Below, one piece after another: positions 8,864 to 17,122 of a stretch of 64,000 nucleotides of DNA (positions are counted from its first letter, which is position 1; each line of letters begins with the position of its first letter). The translations under genes and the position numbers were made by a program. The notes under the pieces were generated by a model. It saw nothing but the letters and a program-made list of their open reading frames with translations. It did no database searches and had not been told where the DNA came from. The DNA lies in NCBI RefSeq assembly GCF_904426505.1, contig NZ_CAJGBN010000007.1:1-64000 (forward strand), written 5' to 3'. The stretch comes from Rubrivivax sp. A210 (GTDB lineage Bacteria > Pseudomonadota > Gammaproteobacteria > Burkholderiales > Burkholderiaceae_C).

Positions 8864-9972
8864 GTGCCGCCGATGCCGACTTGTGCGTGGCGCTGACGCC
8901 GCGCGAGCCGGGCGGGCACGAGGTGGCGCTGTTCGGCTGGCTGGCCGATGCGCGGCGCCTGGGCCTGCTGCGGACCACGGTCATCGCGCCCACGCCGGCC
9001 CTGGCCGAGGCCTGCCGTGCGGCCGGCCTGGAGACGGACGCAGGCGGCGCCGCGCCGGCCGGCCGGCCCCAGCGCCGCGATCTGCTGCGCAGGCTCAGCC
9101 TGTGGCCACGCCACAAGCCGTTGCTGCTGGCGCCCGGCGTGCTGCATGCCGACGCCTGGCTGCTGGCCGCGGCCGCCTGGCAGCGGCGTCCGCTGTGGGT
9201 TTACGTGCCGATGGCCCACACCGCCGCGGCCATGGGCTACCGCGCCGCGCGGCTGCGCGACAGCCTGCTGGCACCCTGGCTGCGCGCGGTCGACGCCTGG
9301 ATCACCATCGACGAGCAGCAGGCGGCGTTGCTGGCCGGCACCTGGGGCCTGAGCGTGCCGGTGCATGTGCTGCCCAATGTCGCGCGCTTGGCCAGCCCGG
9401 CGCCGCTGCCCGAGACCGTGTCCGCCGACGGGCGTCTGCGCCTGGCCTTCGTCGGCCGCTTCGATCTGCACCAGAAGGGCCTGGACTGGCTGGCGCAGAC
9501 GCTGCAATCCGACCCCGCATGGGGCGCGCACCACCGCTGGCGCTTTCAGGGCCGCGGCGCCGGCGAGCTGGCGTTGCTGGAACTGGCCTCGGCGCTCGGC
9601 CCCGGGATCGTCACGGTGCATGGCCATGCGCCCATCGAGCAGGCACTGGCGGCCAGCGATGTGCTGATCCTGCCCTCGCGCTACGAGGGCCTGCCGCTGG
9701 TGGCGTTGGAGGCCACGGCCTGCGGGCGCGCGGTGGTGGCCAGCCGCGAGGCCAACCTCGGCGCGATCCTGCCCGCGGCCTCGCTGTTCGACTTCGGCGA
9801 CGCCGCCGGCCTGCGGCGCGCGCTCGACGGCCTGCGCGCGCCCGTCGCGCGCGCCGCCGCCGTCGCCCATGCGCGCAAACGCCTGGCCGCGGCCCAACCC
9901 GAGCAGTGCTATCGCACGGCGCTGCTGGGCCTGGCCCGGGCCTTGCGGTCCGGTGCCGGTGCCGCTTGCTGA
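8860..9972 (+). CDS. Glycosyltransferase, GT4-like
   Basis: A 370-aa GT-B fold transferase. The C-terminal half has the GT4 signature: a Rossmann start at LAFVGRFDLHQKGLDWL and the acidic EGLPLVALEATACGRAVVAS segment near residues 273-292, with the two glutamates of the EX7E motif. The N-terminal half carries the acceptor-side pattern (GGHEVALFGWL). ATG 8860 overlaps the flippase stop and is preferred to far-upstream starts in the same frame. It probably adds one sugar to the exopolysaccharide repeat unit on the cytoplasmic face. Sugar specificity cannot be read from the sequence. Confidence 0.85.
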   Translation: MSAADADLCVALTPREPGGHEVALFGWLADARRLGLLRTTVIAPTPALAEACRAAGLETDAGGAAPAGRPQRRDLLRRLSLWPRHKPLLLAPGVLHADAWLLAAAAWQRRPLWVYVPMAHTAAAMGYRAARLRDSLLAPWLRAVDAWITIDEQQAALLAGTWGLSVPVHVLPNVARLASPAPLPETVSADGRLRLAFVGRFDLHQKGLDWLAQTLQSDPAWGAHHRWRFQGRGAGELALLELASALGPGIVTVHGHAPIEQALAASDVLILPSRYEGLPLVALEATACGRAVVASREANLGAILPAASLFDFGDAAGLRRALDGLRAPVARAAAVAHARKRLAAAQPEQCYRTALLGLARALRSGAGAAC

Positions 9973-11255
9973 TGCCGCCGCCGCTGCCCCGGCCGGCGCC
10001 GGCCAGCGCCGCGGCGCCAGCCTTCGCGCTGGTGGTGCTGCTGATCCTGGCGCTGCAGTTCGGGCCCCTGGTGGGGCTGCTGGGCTTTCGCCTCACTGCC
10101 GATCCGCAGTGGGCGCTCAATGGTGTCGTGCGCGACGCCGCCGTCGTCGCGCTGTTGCTTCTGGGCGCCATGGCGCTGGCCGGCGCGTCGCCCGCGCCGC
10201 CGCTGCCGGCGTCGGCGCGCTGGGCCCTGCTGATGGTGCTGGTCTACGGCGTGCTGGCGCTGCGCTCGTCCAGCGGCCTGGTGCTGACGGCGCTGAACCT
10301 GCGCCGACTGGCGCTGGTGCCGCTGCTCTTCGCGGCGCTGCTGGCCATCCCCTGGTCGCGCCCACAACTGGAGAGGCTGTTCGCGCTGCTGGTGGCCAGC
10401 AGCGTGGCAGTGGCCTTGCTGGGCCTGGCGGAACGCGCCGCGCCCGAGTCGTTGTGGACCGGGTGGCTGGACGTCGAAAGCTATACCGCCGCCAATGCGC
10501 TCGACCGCTTCGGCAGCCTGCCCTACGCGCAGAGCGGGCGCTTCTTCACCTGGGATCTGGAGCCCTGGACCGGCGTACCGCTGCGGCGCATGGTCTCCAG
10601 CTACCTCGAGCCCACCACGCTGGCCGCCGCGATGGCGGTGCTGCTGGTGCTGGCCCTGGCGCGCCGGGCGCGCGGCCACGCTGCTGCCGCTGCGGTGGCG
10701 CTGGCGCTGCTGTGCGGGCTGGCCACCTGGTCCAAGGGCTTCGTGCTCTTCCTGCTGGCGCTGGCCGGCTGGCGGCTGCTGGGCCTGCCGTCGCCGCGCC
10801 AGGTCTGGAGCCTCGCCATCGCGGCGTCGGCGCTGGCACTGTGGGCCGCCGCCACCGGCCACCTGGAAGGGCCGCTGGAGCATGTGGAAGGCCTGGCCTC
10901 GTCGCTGGACTATCTGCGCGCCGGCAACTGGCTGGGCGAGGGCGTGGGCGCCGCCGGCAACTACACCGACACCGACACCGACTTCGGCAACGAAAGCGGC
11001 TTCGGCAACGTCGTCGGCCAGGTCGGCCTCGCCGCCCTGCTGCCCCTGGCCTGGGTGGCGGCGCTGGCGCGCGAGGTGCTGAGTGCCGCGGCCGCGCGCG
11101 GCGACAGTGGCGGCCCCTGGCTGGCGGGCTGGCTGCTGTACTGGACCCTGTCCTACCTGCTGTCGGCATCCAGCCTGGGCGTGGGCGGCAATGCGCTGGG
11201 CTTCGCCATGCTGGCGCTTTACCTGCATCCGGCCGCCGGCCGCATGGTGCGATGA
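9972..11255 (+). CDS. O-antigen ligase/Wzy-like polymerase
   Basis: A 427-aa polytopic membrane protein with roughly ten hydrophobic segments and one large external loop. The loop and following region contain the pattern seen in the O-antigen ligase/polymerase superfamily: a conserved Arg in a YLEPTT context, then GEGVGAAGNYTDTDTDFGNE and a glycine-rich helix (VVGQVGLAALLPLAW). A YTDTDTDFGNE stretch with alternating Thr/Asp is unusually regular. ATG 9972 shares a base with the previous stop (TGATG). It would polymerise repeat units in the periplasm (Wzy role). A ligase role is the alternative, and context favours Wzy. Confidence 0.78.
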   Translation: MPPPLPRPAPASAAAPAFALVVLLILALQFGPLVGLLGFRLTADPQWALNGVVRDAAVVALLLLGAMALAGASPAPPLPASARWALLMVLVYGVLALRSSSGLVLTALNLRRLALVPLLFAALLAIPWSRPQLERLFALLVASSVAVALLGLAERAAPESLWTGWLDVESYTAANALDRFGSLPYAQSGRFFTWDLEPWTGVPLRRMVSSYLEPTTLAAAMAVLLVLALARRARGHAAAAAVALALLCGLATWSKGFVLFLLALAGWRLLGLPSPRQVWSLAIAASALALWAAATGHLEGPLEHVEGLASSLDYLRAGNWLGEGVGAAGNYTDTDTDFGNESGFGNVVGQVGLAALLPLAWVAALAREVLSAAAARGDSGGPWLAGWLLYWTLSYLLSASSLGVGGNALGFAMLALYLHPAAGRMVR

Positions 11256-12466
11256 ACATCGCCTTCGTGACCCCGCGCCTGTTCGACCAGCCGGGCAGCG
11301 GTGGTGAGATCTGCAGCGCCCGCCTGCTGGCCGCGCTGGCCGCCGGCGGCCACGGCCTGCACTGCCTGGGCCGCGGCGCGGCGGCGGCCCCGGCTCTGTC
11401 GCTGGGGCCGGTGGTGCGGCCCTTCGACGAGCTGTCGCCCTGGCGCCGCGCCGGCAGCCTGCTGGCCGCCTTGGCCAGCGGCCAGGCCTCGACGGTGCAG
11501 CGCCTCGATGCTGGCGGCGCCGGCCGTGCGGCGCGGGCCGGGCTGGCGCGCGGGGCGGGCGCCGACGTGCTGGTGGTCGACCATCTGCAGGCCTGGGCTT
11601 GGCTGGAACCTCACCAGGCCCGCCTGCCGGCGCCGCTGCTGGTGATGCACAACCTGGAGGCCGAAGGCTATGCCGAGCGCGCGGCGCAGATTGCGGGCGG
11701 CGCCGGAGCGCGCCTGCGCCGCGCCGTGCTGGAACGCGAGGCGCGGCTGTTGCGGCGGCTGGAGGAGCGTGCACTGCGGGCAGCCGCGGTCGTGGCCTGC
11801 CTGAGCGAAGAGGACGCGCAGCAACTGCGCCGCCAGGCCGCGGCCTGCGGCGCGCGGGCGCCGGTCGAGGTTTTGCCGGGCTATCCGCTGCAGGCACCGG
11901 CCGCGCCGCGCCCGCCGCCGTGCCATGGCCGCCGCATCGGCATGATGGGCACCTGGACCTGGGGCCCCAACCGCAGCAGCCTGGACTGGGTGCTGCAGCA
12001 GGTGCTGCCGCTGCTGCCGCCCGACTGCCGCCTGGTGCTGGCCGGCGCCGGCCTCGAAGGACTGCGGCTGCCGCCACGCGTGCAGGCCCTGGGCCGTGTT
12101 GCCCGCGCGCAGGATTTCTATGACGCGGTGGACGTGCTGGCCATCGCCTCGCTGGGCGGATCGGGCGTGCAGGAAAAGTCCATCGAGGCGCTGGCCACGG
12201 GCCTGCCGGTGGTGGCCACCGCTCACGCGCTGCGCGGGCTCGCGCCCGGCCTGCCGCCGCAGTTGCAGGTGGCCGACGGTCCGGCGCGCTTTGCCCAGCT
12301 GTGCCAGCAGGCCACCGCGCCTGACGCACCGGTGGTGCAGCAGTGGATAGCGGGCCGGCGGCGCGCCTACCGCGACGCGCTCGGCCGCTGCCTGGAGATT
12401 GCCGCGGCCCGCCACGGCCGGCCTGCCGCAGACCCGCGCCCGGCGGGCTCCGCATGCGGCGCCTGA
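11252..12466 (+). CDS. Glycosyltransferase, GT-B fold
   Basis: A 404-aa transferase beginning MNIAFVTPRLFDQPGSGGE, a typical GT4/GT1 N-terminal strand and glycine loop. The C-terminal half has RIGMMGTWTWGPNRSSLDW and the donor-site segment GVQEKSIEALATGLPVVAT, where the glutamates correspond to the EX7E motif. This arrangement resembles the PEP-CTERM/XrtA- and Pel/Eps-associated sugar transferases that read WxPN in the C-lobe. The start overlaps the polymerase stop (ATGA at 11252) and the last 13 bases overlap the methyltransferase. The donor sugar is unknown. Confidence 0.82.
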   Translation: MNIAFVTPRLFDQPGSGGEICSARLLAALAAGGHGLHCLGRGAAAAPALSLGPVVRPFDELSPWRRAGSLLAALASGQASTVQRLDAGGAGRAARAGLARGAGADVLVVDHLQAWAWLEPHQARLPAPLLVMHNLEAEGYAERAAQIAGGAGARLRRAVLEREARLLRRLEERALRAAAVVACLSEEDAQQLRRQAAACGARAPVEVLPGYPLQAPAAPRPPPCHGRRIGMMGTWTWGPNRSSLDWVLQQVLPLLPPDCRLVLAGAGLEGLRLPPRVQALGRVARAQDFYDAVDVLAIASLGGSGVQEKSIEALATGLPVVATAHALRGLAPGLPPQLQVADGPARFAQLCQQATAPDAPVVQQWIAGRRRAYRDALGRCLEIAAARHGRPAADPRPAGSACGA

Positions 12467-13110
12467 AGCGTCGCCGCCTCGGCCTGCTGCAGCGCGACTA
12501 CCTCGTGCACCGGGCGCTGTGGCCGGCCATCGAAGCCGCCGTGGCCGGCGTGCTGCAGGGGCGTGATCGCGCCGGGCTGACGGTGATCGACCTGGGCTGC
12601 GGCGAAGGGCCCTATGCCGACCTGTTCGAGGGCTGCCGGCGCATCGCCATCGACCGCAGCTGCGAAGGTGCCGCGCCCGACCTGCTGGCCGATGTGGCCG
12701 CACTGCCGCTGGCCGGCGGTTGCGCCGACATCGTGTTCTGCACCCAGGTCATCGAGCATGTGCCGCGGCCCGACCGCCTGCTCGCCGAATGCTGCCGCAC
12801 GCTCAGGCCCGGCGGCCAGCTCGTGCTCACCGGCCCCTTCTACTGGCCGTTGCACGAAGAGCCGCACGACTACTACCGCTATACCCGCCACGGCTTCGCC
12901 CATCTGCTGCGTGAAGCCGGCCTGCTGCCCTTGCAGATCGTGCCTGATTGCGGCTCGGTGACGCAGGCCGCGGTGTCGCTGATCGAGGCGCTGCCGCGCT
13001 GGGCGCTGGTGCTGCTGCCGCTGATCAACGCGCTGACGCCGCTGCTGCAGCGCGGCTCGAACGATTGCCGTTCGCCGCTCAACTACGTGATCGTGGCGCG
13101 CAAGCCCTGA
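12454..13110 (+). CDS. Class I SAM-dependent methyltransferase of the exopolysaccharide operon
   Basis: A 218-aa methyltransferase with motif I VIDLGCGEGPYADLF near residues 43-57, motif II acidic loop IDRS, a motif IV region with TQVIEHVPRPDRLL and a post-I segment LRPGGQLVLTGPF. The HDYYRYTRHGF pattern after it is common in methyltransferases found in polysaccharide clusters. ATG 12454 lies 13 bases inside the upstream transferase, and the longer frame from 12343 would begin deep inside that gene. It is the last gene of the plus-strand operon. A sugar O-methylation role is inferred from context. Confidence 0.82.
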   Translation: MRRLKRRRLGLLQRDYLVHRALWPAIEAAVAGVLQGRDRAGLTVIDLGCGEGPYADLFEGCRRIAIDRSCEGAAPDLLADVAALPLAGGCADIVFCTQVIEHVPRPDRLLAECCRTLRPGGQLVLTGPFYWPLHEEPHDYYRYTRHGFAHLLREAGLLPLQIVPDCGSVTQAAVSLIEALPRWALVLLPLINALTPLLQRGSNDCRSPLNYVIVARKP

Positions 13111-13131
13111 CGACGGCCGCTGCGGCCTGGC

Positions 13132-13923
13132 TCAGAAGCTTCCGAGCGCCAGCGCCGGCAGCACCCTCAACACGCGCACGAAGCGCGCCGCCCGCGCTGG
13201 CTGCTGCAGCACGCGGTAGATGCCTTCCAGCCCCAGGCGCTGCCACCCGATGGGCGCGCGCCGCACCACGCCGCTGGCGAGGTCGATCGCGCCACCGAAG
13301 CACAGCAGGCCGTGGGTGACGCCGTCGAGTTCCGGCGCGGCCTGCCAGGCGAAACGGTGTTCCTTGGTGGCGCCCAGGCCCAGCACCACGTAGTGCGCAC
13401 CGAAGTCGCGTATCGCCGCCAGCGACGAGGCCTTCATGCGCGCCTCGCTGGCCTCGCCGATCTCGTAATGGGGCGGGGCATAGCCGGCCACTTCCAGCGC
13501 CGGCCAGCGCTGGCGCAGCACCTGCACCGCGCGGGCATTGGCCTGCGGCGTGCTGCCCAGCAGCAGCAGGCGCTGGCCCTTCTGCGCGCAATGCGCGGCA
13601 ATGCGATGGATCAGGTCCGATCCCGAAAGCTTTTCCAGCGGCCGCGTCGGGTACTTGCGTCGCAGCGCCCACCACAGCCATTGGCCGTCGACGCTGACGC
13701 GCACGCGCGGCGAATGCAGCAGGCTTTGCAGGCCGGGGCTGTGCGGCAGCGACAGCGAAATCTCGGCGTTCAGCGTCACATAGGCCCAGCACTGGGCGCG
13801 GCTGGGGGGCGGAAAGCTCTGCGTCTCGGTGATCGCGAATTCGCCGAAGTGCATCACGTCGCCAGCGGCCGGCTGAGCCAGCGCCAGGTCGTCGTAGGTG
13901 GTGCCGGCGGTGGTCATCTGCAT
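13132..13923 (-). CDS. WecG/TagA/CpsF-family glycosyltransferase
   Basis: A 263-aa member of the WecB/TagA/CpsF (GT26) family. It shows the nucleotide-side strand LLLLGSTPQANARAVQVLRQRWP, the GLGATKEHRFAWQ segment that replaces the usual LG.PKQE, and the C-terminal GVTHGLLCFGGAIDLASG helix start followed by RRAPIGWQRLGLEG. These enzymes transfer N-acetylmannosamine or glucose-type sugars to lipid-linked acceptors. It faces the plus-strand operon end to end (stops 22 bp apart), so it is a separate unit. A second in-frame ATG lies at 13917. The lysine-glutamine pair normally present in the PKQE motif is altered here. Confidence 0.85.
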   Translation of the reverse strand: MQMTTAGTTYDDLALAQPAAGDVMHFGEFAITETQSFPPPSRAQCWAYVTLNAEISLSLPHSPGLQSLLHSPRVRVSVDGQWLWWALRRKYPTRPLEKLSGSDLIHRIAAHCAQKGQRLLLLGSTPQANARAVQVLRQRWPALEVAGYAPPHYEIGEASEARMKASSLAAIRDFGAHYVVLGLGATKEHRFAWQAAPELDGVTHGLLCFGGAIDLASGVVRRAPIGWQRLGLEGIYRVLQQPARAARFVRVLRVLPALALGSF

Positions 13924-14076
13924 CGTGCGGGCGAGTCGTACAGCCCCCAGTGTCGCGACGCACTGTGCAGGTTTCGTGATCGCGCGCCGGAGTCACCCAT
14001 GCCCGCAGGGTGATGGCTGGAAAGCCGCGCCGGACGGACTCTTTCGGCGCTTGTGCCCGCCGCGTCAGCGTTAGGT

Positions 14077-15081
14077 CTATGGGCCGAAAGAACCAGGCTT
14101 GCGCATCACCACGGTCACGGTGTGGCCGCGCCGGGGCGCTGATCGCAGCCGCAGCGCGGCGCGCAAGGGCAGGGCGGCGGCACCCAGCGCGCGGCGCAGC
14201 AGGCGCTGGCGCGACAGCATCACCAGCGGTGGCGTGCGCCGCCCCACCAGCCGCGCCACGCCGCGCAGCACGCGGGCCAGTGCGTCGGCACGGCCATGGC
14301 CGGGCGCGAGCGCTTCGTTGAGCGCCTGCACCGCCTGCAGGCCCAGCAAGGCAGGCAGGCGCGCCAGCGTGGCATCGGGCCAGCGCGTGCAGTGGTGGGG
14401 CGGCATGTTCAGCACGTTGTTGACTTCGCGCCCCAGAAAGCTGTCGTCGGCCGGCACCGAGACAATGACCAGCCCGCCCGGCCGCACGCAGCGCGCAAGG
14501 TCTTGCAGGAAGGCCAGCGGCTGCGGCACATGCTCCAGCACCTGGAAGGCCAGCGCGACGTCGAAGCGCTCGGGGTCGCGCTCGGCAAGCCGCTGCAGGT
14601 CCAGCGAGCGCACGTCCAGCCCCTGGGCGCGGGCCTGCGCCAGCGCCTCGGTGTTGGATTCCAGCCCCAGGTAGGCCACCCGTGGCGGCAGAAAGCGGTG
14701 GAACTTGCCGCTGCCACAGCCCACTTCCAGCACCGCCTGGCCGGGCCGGATCTGCGCCGCCGCGGCGCGGAACTCGGACTTGTCGGCCTGGTAGTACCAG
14801 GGATGGACCTGCAGCGCGCGGTAGACCGCCGGCGGCGCTACCCAGTCGGGCGAGAACTGGCGCAGCCGGCAGCCCGGGCATTGCAGCAGGTGGTAGCGGG
14901 CGGCCGGGGGCGCGCAGCCGAGAGCGGCCAGGTCCATGCCCAGGTCCTGGCGGTAGAGCGCCTCGATATCGGCCGCCGTGACGGTCTCGCCCTCGGCGGG
15001 CAAGGCCTGGCCGCAGAGCCGGCAGGGCGGCGCAGCTTCGCGGGGCGGGTCGAGTCTGGCCGTCGGCAAGTCGCTTCGCAT
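14077..15081 (-). CDS. Class I SAM-dependent methyltransferase with N-terminal zinc-ribbon-like cysteines
   Basis: A 334-aa protein. Cys20/Cys23 and Cys68/Cys71 (CRLCG and CPGC) form a putative zinc knuckle, as in the C-methyltransferase and polysaccharide-cluster methyltransferases that start with such a domain. The catalytic domain has VLEVGCGSGKF at residues 118-127, an FQVLEHVPQP motif IV and RPGGLVIVSVPADD. A hydrophobic/basic C-terminal third (many Arg and Leu) may contact membrane or lipid-linked substrate. It lies upstream of the WecG-like gene with 153 bp between them and may be co-transcribed with it. The substrate is unknown, with a glycan favoured by position. Confidence 0.78.
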   Translation of the reverse strand: MRSDLPTARLDPPREAAPPCRLCGQALPAEGETVTAADIEALYRQDLGMDLAALGCAPPAARYHLLQCPGCRLRQFSPDWVAPPAVYRALQVHPWYYQADKSEFRAAAAQIRPGQAVLEVGCGSGKFHRFLPPRVAYLGLESNTEALAQARAQGLDVRSLDLQRLAERDPERFDVALAFQVLEHVPQPLAFLQDLARCVRPGGLVIVSVPADDSFLGREVNNVLNMPPHHCTRWPDATLARLPALLGLQAVQALNEALAPGHGRADALARVLRGVARLVGRRTPPLVMLSRQRLLRRALGAAALPLRAALRLRSAPRRGHTVTVVMRKPGSFGP

Positions 15082-15268
15082 GGTCTGGGGCCGGCGAGCA
15101 CAAGGCCTGCGGGCCGGTCATCCTGAACGTCAGGCATGACCCGTTGATGACCGTCCAAGACTTTGTACAGCCCGCGTTGCAGCCCTTATTCGGGCCTTCA
15201 TTCCATGTGTTCGCAGACGATATTGCGGCCACACCAGGCTCGCCGGCCTGCCCTGGAGCTGTACCCCC

Positions 15269-17089
15269 ATGATCGCCCTCAGCCCGACGCCGGCCCTGGC
15301 CGCAATGCGCCGCAGCGTCGAAGACGCGCTCAAGGTCCACTCGGTGGCCCAGGTGCTGTCGCGGCGGCTGCTGCACGCCGTCTACCAGCCCATCGTGGCG
15401 CTCAAGGACGGGGCCGTGGTGGCCCACGAGGCCTTGATCCGCGGCCCCGCCGACAGCGATCTGCACGGCCCCGATGCGCTCTTCGCTGCGGCGCGCACCG
15501 AAGGCCTGGGCCTGGCGCTCGAGCAGGCCTGCCTGCGCCAGGCCCTGCGGCAGTGGACGCCGCATGGGCAGGACCGGCGCCTCTTCGTCAACCTCAGCGC
15601 CCAGGCGCTGGCCGAACTGGTGCAGACGCTCACGCCCGGCGGCTTGATGCACCTGCTGCAAGAGCTGGGCGTGGCACCCGCAGCGTTGGTGGTGGAGATC
15701 ACCGAGCATGAGCGTGTGGCCGACCTGCCGCGCCTGATCGAGGCCACCACGGCGCTGCGCGCCCAGGGCGTGCGCTTCGCGCTCGACGATTTCGGCGATG
15801 GCCGCTCCAGCCTGCGCCTGTGGGCCGAGCTGCGGCCCGAGCTGGTGAAGATCGACAAGTACTTCGTCCACGACCTCGACCGCGAGGCCGTCAAGGTGCA
15901 GACGCTCAAGGGCCTGGCGCGCTTTGCCGAGACCTTCTGCACCGCGCTGGTGGCCGAGGGCATCGAGACCGAGGCCGAGCTGCAGGTGGTGCGCGATCTG
16001 GGCATCGAGCTCGGCCAGGGCTGGTTGCTGGGCCGGCCGGCGGTCGATCCGGCCACGGCCGTCCTGCCGCGTGCGGCGGCCATCATCGCCAGCTCGCAGA
16101 TTGCGGTGCTGCCCGAATTGAAGCGCGCCGCCGGTGCCGACTTCACGGTCGAGCGCCTGTCCATCCAGGTGCCGCCCATCGCACCCGACACCCCCATCGA
16201 CGAGCTGGCGCGCCGCTTTGCCGCCGACACCCTGCTGCGCGGCGTGGCCCTGGTGGAAGGCGACAGGCCGGTGGGCCTGATCAACCGCCAGTCCTTCGTC
16301 GACCGCTATGCCAAGCCCTTCTTCAAGGAGCTTTACGGGCGCAAGCCGGTCTCGCTGTTCGCCAATGCCACCCCGCTGATGCTGGACAGGCACACCGGGC
16401 TCGACGCCATGACCGCGGTGCTGACCTCGTCGGACCAGCGCTACCTGACCGAAGGCTTCATCGTCACCGAAGGCGGGCGCTACCTGGGTCTGGGCACGGG
16501 CGAGCAGCTGGTGCGCGTGGTCACCGAGGTGCGCATCGAGGCCGCCCGCCATGCCAACCCGCTGACCTTTCTGCCCGGCAACATCCCCATCAGCGAGCAC
16601 ATTGCACGCCTGCTGGCCAGCGGCGGCGAGTTCGTCGCCTGCTATGGCGATCTCAACGACTTCAAGCCCTACAACGACCACTACGGCTACTGGCGCGGCG
16701 ACGAGATGATCCGCCTGGCGGCGCGCACGCTGATCTCGCACTGCGACCCGCGGCGCGACTTCGTCGGCCATGTCGGCGGCGACGATTTCGTCGTGCTGTT
16801 TCAGAGCGACGACTGGATGGCGCGCTGCGAGCGCATCGTCGATGCCTTCAACCTGCTGGCGCTGGAACTCTACGACGTGGCGGCGCTGGAGCGCGGCGGC
16901 ATCGAGGCCGACGACCGCCAGGGCATCAAGCGCTTCTTCGGCTTCACCACGCTGTCGATCGGCGCGGTGCCCGTGCGCCCGGGCCTGTATGCCCGCGCCG
17001 ACCAGGTGGCCTCGGCCGCCGCGATGGCCAAGCACCAGGCCAAGCAGAGCAAGCGCGGGCTGGCGGTGGAGCAGGGCGCGCCGCGCTGA
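15269..17089 (+). CDS. Cyclic-di-GMP protein: EAL phosphodiesterase, CBS pair, GGDDF domain
   Basis: A 606-aa protein with no TM segment. The EAL domain (about residues 30-270) keeps the catalytic residues I can check: EALIRG, VNLSAQ, EITEHE, LDDFGDG, VKIDKYF, AEGIETEAEL and GQGWLLGRP, so it should hydrolyse c-di-GMP. A CBS pair follows (about 295-425). The C-terminal GGDEF domain has DLNDFKPYNDHYG and the variant signature GGDDF, with no RxxD inhibitory site at the usual spacing, so cyclase activity is uncertain. Its place right after the polysaccharide genes fits control of exopolysaccharide or adhesion, a link that is inferred. A hairpin covers its stop codon. Confidence 0.9.
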   Translation: MIALSPTPALAAMRRSVEDALKVHSVAQVLSRRLLHAVYQPIVALKDGAVVAHEALIRGPADSDLHGPDALFAAARTEGLGLALEQACLRQALRQWTPHGQDRRLFVNLSAQALAELVQTLTPGGLMHLLQELGVAPAALVVEITEHERVADLPRLIEATTALRAQGVRFALDDFGDGRSSLRLWAELRPELVKIDKYFVHDLDREAVKVQTLKGLARFAETFCTALVAEGIETEAELQVVRDLGIELGQGWLLGRPAVDPATAVLPRAAAIIASSQIAVLPELKRAAGADFTVERLSIQVPPIAPDTPIDELARRFAADTLLRGVALVEGDRPVGLINRQSFVDRYAKPFFKELYGRKPVSLFANATPLMLDRHTGLDAMTAVLTSSDQRYLTEGFIVTEGGRYLGLGTGEQLVRVVTEVRIEAARHANPLTFLPGNIPISEHIARLLASGGEFVACYGDLNDFKPYNDHYGYWRGDEMIRLAARTLISHCDPRRDFVGHVGGDDFVVLFQSDDWMARCERIVDAFNLLALELYDVAALERGGIEADDRQGIKRFFGFTTLSIGAVPVRPGLYARADQVASAAAMAKHQAKQSKRGLAVEQGAPR

Positions 17090-17120
17090 GGCGGCGCGCC
17101 GAGGACGGGGGTTGGCCCCG
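17075..17120. terminator. Two hairpins between convergent genes, first spanning a stop codon
   Basis: A perfect 10-bp stem (GGCGCGCCGC at 17075-17084 with GCGGCGCGCC at 17091-17100) encloses the stop codon of the c-di-GMP gene. It is followed by a smaller stem (CGGGG 17106-17110, CCCCG 17116-17120). No T-tract follows. It lies between two convergent genes, so it could act in either direction. Confidence 0.55.
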
Positions 17121-17122
17121 CT

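Noticed and set aside
15082..15268. Possible tRNA or riboswitch in the 187-bp gap before the c-di-GMP gene.
   Set aside because: No cloverleaf or conserved riboswitch core can be drawn; probably only a promoter region.
13079..17035. A 1318-codon open frame on the minus strand.
   Set aside because: It runs antisense through the c-di-GMP gene and out of frame through two genes with clear domains. Its sequence has the low-complexity look of a high-G+C shadow frame.
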